From positions 1-64,000 of the forward strand of contig CAMAUY010000012.1 of the NCBI GenBank assembly GCA_945861565.1: DNA of 64,000 nucleotides, read 5' to 3'. The notes under the pieces are model-generated. The model was not told the DNA's origin. It made no database searches and was given only the letters and a program-made list of their open reading frames with translations. This document shows, piece by piece, positions 37,397 to 45,451 of this stretch. The position numbers and the translations under genes are program-made. Each line of letters begins with the position of its first letter. Within the stretch, counting starts at the first letter, position 1. Source of the stretch: Akkermansia muciniphila (GTDB lineage Bacteria; Verrucomicrobiota; Verrucomicrobiia; Limisphaerales; UBA9464).

Positions 37397-38293
37397 ATGA
37401 AACATTTCCTCAGCCTGGAGTCCATCACGACGGCGGACATGAAGTCCATTCTCCGTCGCGCCAGTTATTTCAAACAGGAGCGGAGCCGCCATCCCCAACC
37501 GCTCACCGGCCAGTCATGGGGGCTGATTTTCAGCAAATCCTCCACCCGGACGCGAGTCAGCTTTGAGGTCGGTATTCGTGAACTTGGAGGGAATGTGTTG
37601 TTTCTCAATGCTAATGACATTCAACTCGGACGGGGCGAACCGATCAAAGACACGGCCCGTGTGCTCGGACGGATGTTGCACGGTGCCGTGATCCGTACCT
37701 TCGCCCAAGACGATGTCGAAGAGTTCGCGAGATACTCCGGAATCCCAACGGTCAACGCGTTGACCGACGGCGAACATCCATGCCAGATCCTGACGGACAT
37801 CTTCACCTTCGAAGAATTGCGGCGGGAATCCATCGCCGGAAAGGTTGTGACTTTTGTCGGTGACGGCGCGTGCAACGTCCCGGCCAGTTGGATTTGGGCC
37901 GCCGCCCGGCTGGATTTTGAACTGCGGATCGCTGCTCCCACCGCGTATCAGCCAGCGAATGAATTGCTCCGACGCGCAGGGGGGAGGGTTTCCGTCACCT
38001 CCGACCTTGCGGCCGCGGCCCGTGGGGCGGATCTGCTTTATACCGATGTCTGGATCTCCATGGGCAAAGAGGCCGAATCCGCCCAGCGTCTTAAAGATCT
38101 CGCCGGATTCCAAATCAACGCGACGGTGGTGCGATTGGCGGCTCCGGAAGCCCTCGTCATGCACTGCCTTCCGGCCTATCGCGGGAACGAAATCGACCAT
38201 GCTACCCTGGAGGCCCACGCGGAAACAATTTTCGCCGAGGCGGAAAACCGACTCCACACGCAAAAGGCAATCCTGGAATGGATGCTGGAATAA
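37397..38293 (+). CDS. argF: Ornithine carbamoyltransferase
   Basis: The 298-residue cytosolic enzyme makes citrulline from ornithine and carbamoyl phosphate for arginine synthesis. The carbamoyl-phosphate site SSTRTR (48-53), HPCQ (127-130), the ornithine-side VWISMGKE loop (218-225) and HCLP (256-259) are all intact, which separates it from aspartate carbamoyltransferase. The GDGACNV segment replaces the more usual GDGNNV. No other arginine genes are adjacent. ispH follows 66 bp downstream on the same strand. Confidence 0.95.
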   Translation: MKHFLSLESITTADMKSILRRASYFKQERSRHPQPLTGQSWGLIFSKSSTRTRVSFEVGIRELGGNVLFLNANDIQLGRGEPIKDTARVLGRMLHGAVIRTFAQDDVEEFARYSGIPTVNALTDGEHPCQILTDIFTFEELRRESIAGKVVTFVGDGACNVPASWIWAAARLDFELRIAAPTAYQPANELLRRAGGRVSVTSDLAAAARGADLLYTDVWISMGKEAESAQRLKDLAGFQINATVVRLAAPEALVMHCLPAYRGNEIDHATLEAHAETIFAEAENRLHTQKAILEWMLE

Positions 38294-38359
38294 GGGCGCG
38301 ATTCATATCTCAATTTTCCTGATTTCACCCCGTGCCCGTGTCGGCTAGACTTCGCCCCA

Positions 38360-39583
38360 ATGGAAATTCCGCCGCGCAAGGTTAATCTCAGGACTCCGGA
38401 CGTCATGCAGGCCGTGCAGGCTCAGGTTGTGGCCCACTACCGGAGCCAGTTGGTGGAGCAAATCCGGTCGAATGGCGGAGTCTTGTCCGCCGAGGGATTG
38501 ACGATCAAACTCGCCAAGGAATTTGGATTCTGTTACGGGGTGGAGCGTGCCATTGATCTCGCCTACGCTGCCCGCCGTTTCTTTCCGGACCCGACCCGAA
38601 TTTTCCTCCTTGGAGAAATCATTCACAACCCGGAGGTCAACGATCAAATTCGGAATCTGGGCATCGTCAGCGTCTCGCCCAAGCCGCAAGATTCAGAAAT
38701 CGTCGCTTTGAATCTCGGCCCCCAGGATGTGGTAATCATTCCCGCATTCGGTACCGAAGTCGCCACCCGACAGAAACTTCAGGATCGTGGATGCCAGCTC
38801 GTCGATACCACTTGTGGTGACGTCATGAGCGTTTGGAAGCGTGTGCGGCAGTACAGCAAGGAACATGTCACCAGCATCATCCACGGAAAGGCGCGCCACG
38901 AGGAAACCAAGGCAACCACATCGCAGGCGACCGCTTACGGGACCGGACACTATCTGGTGGTTTTCGATTTAAGCGAGACGGACTACGTTTGTGACTACAT
39001 CGTGAACGGAGGGCGCCGCGAAGTGTTCCTCGATCGGTTTAAAGGCGCTCACTCGCCGGGTTTCGATCCGGACGAGCACCTGCTAGCCATTGGAGTCGCC
39101 AACCAAACAACCATGTTGCGGGGAGAAACCGAGGAGGTGCAGCGGCGATTCCGGGCCGCCATGGAACGACGGTTCGGCGCGCCTGCGATTGCCGAACATT
39201 TTCGGTACTTCGACACAATTTGTGGTGCAACGCAGGAGCGTCAAGACGCGTTGGAAAAACTACTGCGGGAGCCGATGGATCTACTTCTCGTTGTGGGCGG
39301 TTACAACTCCTCAAACACGTCGCACCTGGCCGAGATGGGGGAAAAGTTGCTACCCACCTATTTCATCAAGAATGCGGCAAAAATGCAGTCTGGAACTATC
39401 ATTCAGCACTGGAATCAGCATACCGCCAAAGAGGAGGAAACAGTCGATTGGCTGCCAATGAACAGGCAGGTCACAGTCGGTATCACAGCGGGTGCCTCCT
39501 GCCCCAACAATTTGATCGAGGATACCATTCGCCGCCTCTTCTCCTTACGAGGGCTTTCGGTTGAAAATCTTCCCCGCAACTGA
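38360..39583 (+). CDS. ispH: 4-hydroxy-3-methylbut-2-enyl diphosphate reductase (long form)
   Basis: The 407-residue enzyme catalyses the last step of the MEP pathway, giving IPP and DMAPP. The three cysteines that hold the [4Fe-4S] cluster are C58 (FGFCYGVERA), C152 (TTCGDVMSVW) and C288 (DTICGATQERQ). Length and the insert containing ARHEETKATTSQA and GAHSPGFDPDEHL are those of the plant/cyanobacterial type, not the roughly 310-residue E. coli type. Its products feed hopanoid synthesis, whose cyclase gene lies at 54509. Confidence 0.95.
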   Translation: MEIPPRKVNLRTPDVMQAVQAQVVAHYRSQLVEQIRSNGGVLSAEGLTIKLAKEFGFCYGVERAIDLAYAARRFFPDPTRIFLLGEIIHNPEVNDQIRNLGIVSVSPKPQDSEIVALNLGPQDVVIIPAFGTEVATRQKLQDRGCQLVDTTCGDVMSVWKRVRQYSKEHVTSIIHGKARHEETKATTSQATAYGTGHYLVVFDLSETDYVCDYIVNGGRREVFLDRFKGAHSPGFDPDEHLLAIGVANQTTMLRGETEEVQRRFRAAMERRFGAPAIAEHFRYFDTICGATQERQDALEKLLREPMDLLLVVGGYNSSNTSHLAEMGEKLLPTYFIKNAAKMQSGTIIQHWNQHTAKEEETVDWLPMNRQVTVGITAGASCPNNLIEDTIRRLFSLRGLSVENLPRN

Positions 39584-39606
39584 GCTTTCGCGCACCCCTG
39601 CAGTTC

Positions 39607-40236
39607 ATGTCACATCCATCTTCACTCCATAGTGTTGCCCTGTTTTTTAGGCAACTGATCCTCACGCCTCGAGAGATCGGCGCCTTCGCTCCCAGTTCCA
39701 AACGGCTCGGTGACGCCATGGCCCATTGGTTAGAGGGGGGAGAACACGGTGCCGTTCTTGAACTCGGTCCGGGAACCGGGGTGATTACTCATTCCTTGAT
39801 GCAAGCGGGTCTGGCATCCGAACGCCTTATTGGAATTGAGCAGTCACGCGAAATGACCTCCTTGCTCCGCAGCCGGTTCCCGCGCTCTCAGTTTATTGAG
39901 GGTGACGCACTGCGCGTGACGGATACCCTCCGTCGGCACTACAAACAAATACCCCGTTTCAGCCGGGTGTTTTCAGGATTGCCCCTCCTCAATTTCCCCC
40001 CGCGAGTGAGAGCGGAACTTTTCCGCCAACTGCGGGACCTCCTCGAACCAGGCGGGAAGGTGATCCAATTTAGTTATCGGTTGAACCGAGGTCACGACTA
40101 CGAATCCTTTCAACAGTGCGGCCACAAGTTCGTGTGGCTCAATTTCCCGCCGGCCCGCGTCTCCGTTTACGAATCCTCCCCGAAAAAAGGCCCGCATCAG
40201 CGCCCGGACACTGGAAGAGTATCCCGACTTCGGTAA
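39607..40236 (+). CDS. PmtA-like SAM-dependent methyltransferase
   Basis: The 209-residue class I methyltransferase has the N-terminal FFRQLILTPREIGAFAPSSKRL segment, the SAM motif LELGPGTGVITHSL and the acidic GIEQS after strand 2. The GAFAPSS signature is shared by phosphatidylethanolamine N-methyltransferases of the PmtA type and related rRNA-dimethylase-like proteins. Lipid methylation is the best guess but is not proven. It follows ispH by 23 bp and is probably co-transcribed. Confidence 0.75.
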   Translation: MSHPSSLHSVALFFRQLILTPREIGAFAPSSKRLGDAMAHWLEGGEHGAVLELGPGTGVITHSLMQAGLASERLIGIEQSREMTSLLRSRFPRSQFIEGDALRVTDTLRRHYKQIPRFSRVFSGLPLLNFPPRVRAELFRQLRDLLEPGGKVIQFSYRLNRGHDYESFQQCGHKFVWLNFPPARVSVYESSPKKGPHQRPDTGRVSRLR

Positions 40237-40247
40237 TTCCAAATGCC

Positions 40248-40296
40248 GGACCGAGACGGAAAGAACTGCAAACTGATAATCTTTCCCCTCCGGTCC
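40248..40296. terminator. Compound hairpin between convergent genes
   Basis: An outer stem GGACCG/CGGTCC encloses an inner stem GGAAAGA/TCTTTCC. It lies between the stops of the methyltransferase (+) and glcD (-). No long T-tract is present, so termination strength is uncertain. Confidence 0.4.
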
Positions 40297-40311
40297 CAAT
40301 CCTTTCTTGGA

Positions 40312-41694
40312 TCAGTCGGACATCTTGCCAGGATTTAGGATTCCTCGGGGATCCAGGATCTTCCGAACTTGCCGAAGCACGTCCATCTGAACGTCTCCCA
40401 GGAATTTTGGCAGGAAGCCTTTCTTTGCGACCCCCACTCCATGCTCACCGGTGATCGTACCGCCCAATCGAATCGCCTCGTCGAAAATCTCACGAAATGC
40501 CTCCTCCACCCGGTGCATTTCTTCATGGTTCCGTTCGTCGGTTAGAAACGTCGGATGCAGATTGCCGTCACCCATGTGACCAAACGTCCCGATCCGGAGC
40601 CGGTGCTTTCGGGCGACCTCGGCGACGAAGCGCACCATGCGGGCCAGTTCACTCCGCGGAACCGTCGCGTCCTCGAGAATCGTCGTCGGGGCAACTCGCG
40701 CCAGAGCACTGAATGCGGCGCGACGTGCACTGGCCAGTCGATTTCCCTCCGCTTCGTCCTGGGCTACGCGAATTTCCTTGCAACCATTCCGCCGGGCAAT
40801 CTCAACCATTTGCGCCGCCTCATCCGCCACCTGGGCCGCGTGACCATCGGTCTCCATCAGCAACAATGCCTCGCAATCCAGTGGCAGCCCAATTTTCGCA
40901 TAGTCCTCCACACAGTGAATCGTCGTGCGATCGAGGAATTCCAGGGTGCAGGGAATGATCCGCGCTGCAATGATGTCCGACACCGTCTGCGCGGCGGCAT
41001 CCATCTCGGAATAGGTCGCCACGATAGTCTGCTTCGCCGCGGGCTTCGGAATCAGACGAAGCAATACCTCCGTGATCACTCCGAGCGTCCCTTCCGAGCC
41101 CACGAAAAGGTCCTTGAGCGAGTATCCGGCCACGTCCTTGACACACTTATTGCCCGTCACCAACAGCCTCCCGTCGGGCATGACCACGTGGAGCCCCATC
41201 ACATAGTTCCGAGTGATGCCGTACTTCAAGCCTCGTAATCCACCCGAGTTTTCCGCCACGTTTCCTCCGATGGTCGAGATCTTCATCGAACCCGGATCGG
41301 GCGGATAGAAAAGCCCGACGGCCGCCGCCGCTTCCGCCACCTGAATTGTCCTGACTCCAGGCTCGACTCGCATCGTCAGGTTGGCCGAATCGACTTCAAG
41401 GATTCTGTTCAACTTGACCGTGCAGAGGACGATGCAGCCCGGGACGGGCAAACTCCCGCCGCTCAATCCCGTGCCGGAACCCCGCGTCACGACGGGGATC
41501 TGATCACGATTGGCGATCTGGAGCACGGCCGACACGTCGGCCGACGAGCGGGCGAACACCACACAGCCCGGCATCTGGTTCAGCGCCGCCGTGGCGTCGA
41601 AGGAATAGCAAAGCAAATCCTCCGCGGCCGTCAGGATTTGGTCCGCACCAAGTCGGGTCCGCAGTTCATCAAGATGGGCAACGGTCAAAGGCAT
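40312..41694 (-). CDS. glcD: FAD-linked oxidase, GlcD family (glycolate/lactate dehydrogenase subunit)
   Basis: The 460-residue flavoprotein oxidises a 2-hydroxy acid such as glycolate or D-lactate. The PCMH FAD-binding domain contains VVTRGSGTGLSGGSLPV and FYPPDPGSMKISTIGGNVAENSGG. The C-terminal domain carries FGHMGDGNLHP and the closing ITGEHGVGVAKKGFLPK. GlcE and GlcF partners are not adjacent. ATG 41694 is preferred over an in-frame GTG at 41709. ridA and iscX lie upstream on the same strand, which may form a small metabolic unit. Confidence 0.88.
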   Translation of the reverse strand: MPLTVAHLDELRTRLGADQILTAAEDLLCYSFDATAALNQMPGCVVFARSSADVSAVLQIANRDQIPVVTRGSGTGLSGGSLPVPGCIVLCTVKLNRILEVDSANLTMRVEPGVRTIQVAEAAAAVGLFYPPDPGSMKISTIGGNVAENSGGLRGLKYGITRNYVMGLHVVMPDGRLLVTGNKCVKDVAGYSLKDLFVGSEGTLGVITEVLLRLIPKPAAKQTIVATYSEMDAAAQTVSDIIAARIIPCTLEFLDRTTIHCVEDYAKIGLPLDCEALLLMETDGHAAQVADEAAQMVEIARRNGCKEIRVAQDEAEGNRLASARRAAFSALARVAPTTILEDATVPRSELARMVRFVAEVARKHRLRIGTFGHMGDGNLHPTFLTDERNHEEMHRVEEAFREIFDEAIRLGGTITGEHGVGVAKKGFLPKFLGDVQMDVLRQVRKILDPRGILNPGKMSD

Positions 41695-41781
41695 GGGTGA
41701 GGGTCGCACGCGAACCGGTTACATGGCAACTTGACAACCGGGCTGCCGAACGAGGGAGTCACGAGGGAGAGGGCGCGCCGG

Positions 41782-42177
41782 TCAATTCGAGGGCCGCCCA
41801 GCGATCACTTCGATTTCGACCGACGCCGCACGCGGCAGTGCGGTGACCTGGACCGTGGATCGGGCCGGGTAGGGCGGTGGAAAATACTCCGCGTAAACAT
41901 CATTCATTCCCTGAAATTCCGCCAGATCGGTCATGAATACAGTGCTCTTCAGGACGTTTCGAAAATCGAGTTGTTGGCTCTCGAGAATAATTCGGATGTT
42001 TTCCAAAACCCGCCGCGTCTGCGCCCGAATATCTCCGGTGATCGGTCCTCCCGGAACCGTCGGATCAATCGGCACTTGACCGGAACAGAACAAGAGGTCG
42101 CCCCACTGGATCCCGTGGGAGTAAGGACCCAAAGGTTTAATGGCGTTGGGTGGATTGACAGCAGTCTTGTCGCTCAT
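41782..42177 (-). CDS. ridA: RidA family enamine/imine deaminase
   Basis: The 131-residue protein of the YjgF/YER057c/UK114 family hydrolyses reactive enamines released by PLP enzymes such as threonine dehydratase. Conserved GPYSHGIQWGDLLFCSGQVP, the Arg of YPARSTVQVTALPR and the Glu of VEIEVIA are present. It begins 14 bp after the iscX stop and precedes glcD by 87 bp. Confidence 0.95.
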   Translation of the reverse strand: MSDKTAVNPPNAIKPLGPYSHGIQWGDLLFCSGQVPIDPTVPGGPITGDIRAQTRRVLENIRIILESQQLDFRNVLKSTVFMTDLAEFQGMNDVYAEYFPPPYPARSTVQVTALPRAASVEIEVIAGRPSN

Positions 42178-42191
42178 GATTTTCCGTAGGA

Positions 42192-42392
42192 TTACTTATT
42201 TTCCTCGTACCAAGCCATCTGGATATTCTCCAATATCCGTTCATTGGATGCCGCCGCATCATCCGTGAACTCGTCAAGTTCTAGCACCATTTTGTGAAGC
42301 TTTGGAAACGATAACCGCAGCGGGTCCTGATCTGGATATTTATCCATCAGTGCCCAGGCAATCTCTTCACTGTCCTTCCACGTGAGGTTCAT
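42192..42392 (-). CDS. iscX: Fe-S assembly regulator IscX
   Basis: The 66-residue acidic protein of the IscX/YfhJ family binds IscS and modulates Fe-S cluster assembly. NLTWKDSEEIAWALMDKYPDQDP and the C-terminal ASNERILENIQMAWYEE match the family end to end. ATG 42392 is chosen because the family starts there; an upstream TTG at 42422 adds ten non-conserved residues. The rest of the isc operon is not nearby, which is unusual for proteobacteria but may be normal here. Confidence 0.88.
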   Translation of the reverse strand: MNLTWKDSEEIAWALMDKYPDQDPLRLSFPKLHKMVLELDEFTDDAAASNERILENIQMAWYEENK

Positions 42393-42483
42393 CGGGGCGA
42401 AAGCTTCCCAGGAGATTTCCAACCGTCAAGTGAACGGGAGAAGAAATTAACAAAAACCGCCCCGCCCGGCTCTTGCCAGGTGG

Positions 42484-43149
42484 ATGGCGCTGACTAACCT
42501 GCCCTTTGTGTCTGATCGGTGGAAATCCTGGCTCCCGTGGATCTTTGCGGGGGTGATGGCACTCACTCGATGGCCGGGACTGCTGCCTCCAAATTTCAGC
42601 GCGGTTTACGCCCTCATGTTCTGTGCCGGGGTGTTTTTCCCGGGCTCGAATGGATGGCGCCTGCCTATTTTCCTTCTGCTTGCGACCGATTTGGGGTTGA
42701 ACGCCTACTATCAATTCGCGCGAGGAATCAATGTCCTAACCCCGGGTCTCCTGCTCTACCTGGCCGGGAATTACCTGGGATACGGACTGCTCTTTGGATT
42801 GGGCCGTTGTTTCCCACCGCGCGCAAACTTCCTGGGCCTGCTCGCCGGCGGCATTCTGGGAGCGATTGCGTTCTATTTCGTCACCAACACGGCCGCCTGG
42901 CTTCTTAACCCGTTCTCCAACCCGGAATACTCCCGGGATATTGCCGGCTGGCTCCGGGCGTTGACCTTCGGAACCCACGGGCATCCCCCGACCTGGGAAT
43001 TTTTCCGGAATACACTGCTCAGCGGAGGTCTGTTCACGGCGCTGTTCGCGGGCGCAGCGCAATCGGGTTCCGCCGAGTCACCCGTCGAGAAAGGCGAAGA
43101 AACGGAGCCAAGCTCCGCACCGGAATCCGGAGAAGCTCCCGCGTCATGA
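42484..43149 (+). CDS. DUF6580-type membrane protein (putative transporter component)
   Basis: The 221-residue integral membrane protein has about five helices. The PPNFSAVYALMFCAGVFF start, FLLLATDLGLNAYY and AFYFVTNTAAWL match the DUF6580 family, which resembles S components of ECF vitamin transporters. The last 35 residues are an acidic, proline-containing cytosolic tail (EKGEETEPSSAPESG). The substrate is unknown. The metallophosphoesterase gene starts 19 bp downstream. Confidence 0.72.
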   Translation: MALTNLPFVSDRWKSWLPWIFAGVMALTRWPGLLPPNFSAVYALMFCAGVFFPGSNGWRLPIFLLLATDLGLNAYYQFARGINVLTPGLLLYLAGNYLGYGLLFGLGRCFPPRANFLGLLAGGILGAIAFYFVTNTAAWLLNPFSNPEYSRDIAGWLRALTFGTHGHPPTWEFFRNTLLSGGLFTALFAGAAQSGSAESPVEKGEETEPSSAPESGEAPAS

Positions 43150-43168
43150 GCCCTCCCAATTGTTCTCA

Positions 43169-43672
43169 ATGAACGCAGAAGCCCCCCCGTTTCCGACGTT
43201 CCGAATCGGCCTCATTTCGGATACCCACGGATTCCTGGATCCTTCGATTCTTCACCATTTTTCTGGAGTTGATCACATTTTGCACGGTGGCGACATCGGC
43301 TCGGGCCGGATTCTGGCCGAACTCGAGAGAATCGCTCCGGTGACCGCGGTGCTAGGAAACAATGACCTCGGAATTGCCGGTCTCGATCATCTGAAGGAAA
43401 CGGAAGTTGTGGTCCTGGCAGGTCGCCGATTTCTGATCCACCATATCGTGCGGCCAGAAAGCGCCGCGGAAAGCATCGGTTCGCGTTTTCTCGGCGAACG
43501 TCCGGATGTCGTCCTCTTCGGTCACACCCACCAGCCGTTCCAACAGACTCACGACGGCATCCTCTTCCTAAACCCGGGATACTCGGGAAGGCCGAGGTTT
43601 CAACTGCGGAGAAGTGTGGCGACCCTAGAGGCGAGTCTCGGAGCCGGCGCGACGACATTCATCGATCTATGA
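43169..43672 (+). CDS. YfcE/MJ0936-type metallophosphoesterase
   Basis: The 167-residue calcineurin-like phosphodiesterase has every metal-binding motif: GLISDTHG, LHGGDIG, LGNND and LFGHTHQP, with a further HH (LIHHIV) between. These small enzymes hydrolyse phosphodiesters in vitro; the natural substrate is generally unknown. ATG 43169 is chosen over TTG 43160. Confidence 0.88.
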   Translation: MNAEAPPFPTFRIGLISDTHGFLDPSILHHFSGVDHILHGGDIGSGRILAELERIAPVTAVLGNNDLGIAGLDHLKETEVVVLAGRRFLIHHIVRPESAAESIGSRFLGERPDVVLFGHTHQPFQQTHDGILFLNPGYSGRPRFQLRRSVATLEASLGAGATTFIDL

Positions 43673-43726
43673 TCGGTGGAGAACACACACCCGTCAGGAG
43701 TTCTTACCGACGCAATCGATGCCCCA

Positions 43727-44239
43727 TTACCGCAGGGGCAGCAAGCCCAAGACAATACCCGCGAGTCCCGCTGCAACCAGATCATCCACAACCACTCCCC
43801 AGCCTCCGGGTAGCCGCTGCAGTTGACGGATCGGTGGCGGCTTGAGGACGTCGAAGAAGCGGAAGAGAACGAACGCCGCAACGAAAACGGCAGCCCCGGG
43901 TGGTCCCGAGTCGTCGGGCATCATTCCAACGGGAAAAAATCCCGGCTGCAAGAGCCGTGGATAAAAACAGAATGGCATCGCAACAATTTCGTCGAGGACG
44001 ACCGAATTGGGATCGGTTTCACCCAATAGTTGCTCGGCCCGACCGCAAATCCAGATCGCCGGCGGAACGACGGCAACACTGAGGATCCAAAACAACCACG
44101 GTGGACAGACAAGAACGAGCAGCGCGGCCCACGCGAGACCCACTCCGCTCCCCCACGTGCCGGGAGCGGGCCGCATTCGACCCGATCCAAACCCCTGGGC
44201 AATCCAAAGCAGGTACCGCTCGGTCGGCTTACATGTCAT
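43727..44239 (-). CDS. pgpA: Phosphatidylglycerophosphatase A
   Basis: The 170-residue membrane enzyme removes phosphate from phosphatidylglycerol phosphate. GSGRMRPAPGTWGSG, DPNSVVLDEIVAMP and FRFFDVLKPPPIRQLQ are the family motifs. ATG 44239 lies 11 bp inside the end of pgsA, so the enzyme that makes its substrate is translated just before it. The frame is open to 44350, but that part overlaps pgsA and has no homology. Confidence 0.92.
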   Translation of the reverse strand: MTCKPTERYLLWIAQGFGSGRMRPAPGTWGSGVGLAWAALLVLVCPPWLFWILSVAVVPPAIWICGRAEQLLGETDPNSVVLDEIVAMPFCFYPRLLQPGFFPVGMMPDDSGPPGAAVFVAAFVLFRFFDVLKPPPIRQLQRLPGGWGVVVDDLVAAGLAGIVLGLLPLR

Positions 44240-44819
44240 CCAAGTAGAGTCGTCGATTTCGCCACACGTAGACGGCACCGCTCCAAAGCGTGAGAAGAAC
44301 GGCCACCCATTTTGAAAACTCAGCGAAATGTTCGATCCACGGGCGCCCACCGATCATCCCCCCAAAGACGGCCATCCCCGAACTTCCCCATTGCGGATAG
44401 CTGAGTAGAACAAGGACCGTGATGATGGCCACGATTTGGGAGATGGTCTTGTGCTTGCCATACCGCTCGGCCGCCAACACGACACTCTTGGTCGCCGCGA
44501 GGAGCCGCAGGCCCGTGATCGCTAATTCACGAGCAACGATGATCACCACCATCCATGCCTCCATCTGACGTAGCTCAACAAAAGCGATAAATGCGGAGCA
44601 GGTCAGAATCTTGTCCGCCAACGGGTCCATCAGAATACCAAAGTTGGTGATTAATTTTTGTTTCCGGGCGATGCGACCGTCCAGAAAGTCCGTAATGCCT
44701 GCGATGCAAAAAAGTACCAACGCGACCGTTTCATTCCCATTAAACGCCGCGAAGATCACGACCAAGAATAGGGCCGTGAGGACAAACCGTGAGAGAGTGA
44801 GTTGATTCGGCAGCGTCAA
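44229..44819 (-). CDS. pgsA: CDP-diacylglycerol-glycerol-3-phosphate 3-phosphatidyltransferase
   Basis: The 196-residue multi-helix inner-membrane enzyme forms phosphatidylglycerol phosphate. The CDP-alcohol phosphotransferase motif is complete: DGRIARKQKLITNFGILMD then PLADK. The start is TTG at 44819, fitting the family's usual LPNQLTLSRF beginning, with GGA 5 nt upstream. It forms an overlapping pair with pgpA. Confidence 0.93.
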   Translation of the reverse strand: MTLPNQLTLSRFVLTALFLVVIFAAFNGNETVALVLFCIAGITDFLDGRIARKQKLITNFGILMDPLADKILTCSAFIAFVELRQMEAWMVVIIVARELAITGLRLLAATKSVVLAAERYGKHKTISQIVAIITVLVLLSYPQWGSSGMAVFGGMIGGRPWIEHFAEFSKWVAVLLTLWSGAVYVWRNRRLYLDDM

Positions 44820-44901
44820 TGAATTCCAACCCTACCCGAGTTCTCCCCCGTTTCCAGGCTTTTACCGCGCGATCGAAATCGGAAGGGTGTGGAACAAAAA
44901 T

Positions 44902-44931
44902 CTGAAAAGATTCAGTTTTCAGCCTTTTTTT
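44902..44931 (+). terminator. Terminator-like hairpin with no gene upstream
   Basis: CTGAAAA-gattcag-TTTTCAG is followed by CC and seven T on the plus strand. The minus strand also shows a T5 after the hairpin. No gene on either strand explains it. Confidence 0.5.
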
Positions 44932-45067
44932 GATAAGATATGTCTATTTGCTAGACATTATTTCTCAAGGAAAGATTTATTTTTCTCCTAACGCACCGCA
45001 CGCCTTCAACAAATGGCCTCACCAGGCCCTCTGCCTGGATATTCCAGTAATCCAATGAACCGGAGTT

Positions 45068-45183
45068 GGAACGACGGATGAACGCCGATAAACGCTGATT
45101 CAGGGCGCTCACTCAGAAGGTGAGAGGCATCGGCTTCCCCGTCCCTGTATCCGCGTCAATCCGTGTGAATCCGCGGTTCTTCC
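45068..45183. repeat. Imperfect inverted repeat with 10-bp internal periodicity
   Basis: The left arm (45068-45105) and the reverse complement of the right arm (45143-45183) align over about 38 bp. Each holds three roughly 10-bp units ending GAT, of the type CGCcGAT/CGCGGAT. The loop carries a further small hairpin (CTCAC at 45108-45112 with GTGAG at 45120-45124). The right arm, with ATCCGCGTCAATCCGTGTG, looks like an intergenic repeat that I recall as widespread in bacteria. Confidence 0.6.
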
Positions 45184-45451
45184 CCCCGGCACTTTGCGTA
45201 AAGCGACCCCGCCTCTGGAGTTGAGCTTTCCCACCCAATCATCGGATGCGCCCCCGCCACCCTCGATCCGGTACCCGAAAAATTCGTGTTGCCACCATCA
45301 AGCACTGCCCCCTCAATCACCCCTAAACCGGAAACGGAACCCCGGTCTTCCAATCGGCGAGTCCAAGCAATGATCTCTCTGCCGGCTAAAAAGTCGTCGT
45401 TCCCTCCGCTGCGGATCGCACGGCTCCACTTTCAATCCTTCGAACGCCGGC

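Larger units (their letters stand above)
44820..45451. other. 632-bp region without a recognisable protein gene
   Basis: It lies between divergent pgsA and the flippase gene. It holds an AT-rich stretch (44890-45000) with a terminator-like hairpin (44902-44931) and a small hairpin TGTCTA-tttgc-TAGACA (44941-44957). It also holds a large inverted repeat (45068-45183). No ORF in it has homology I recognise. Confidence 0.6.
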
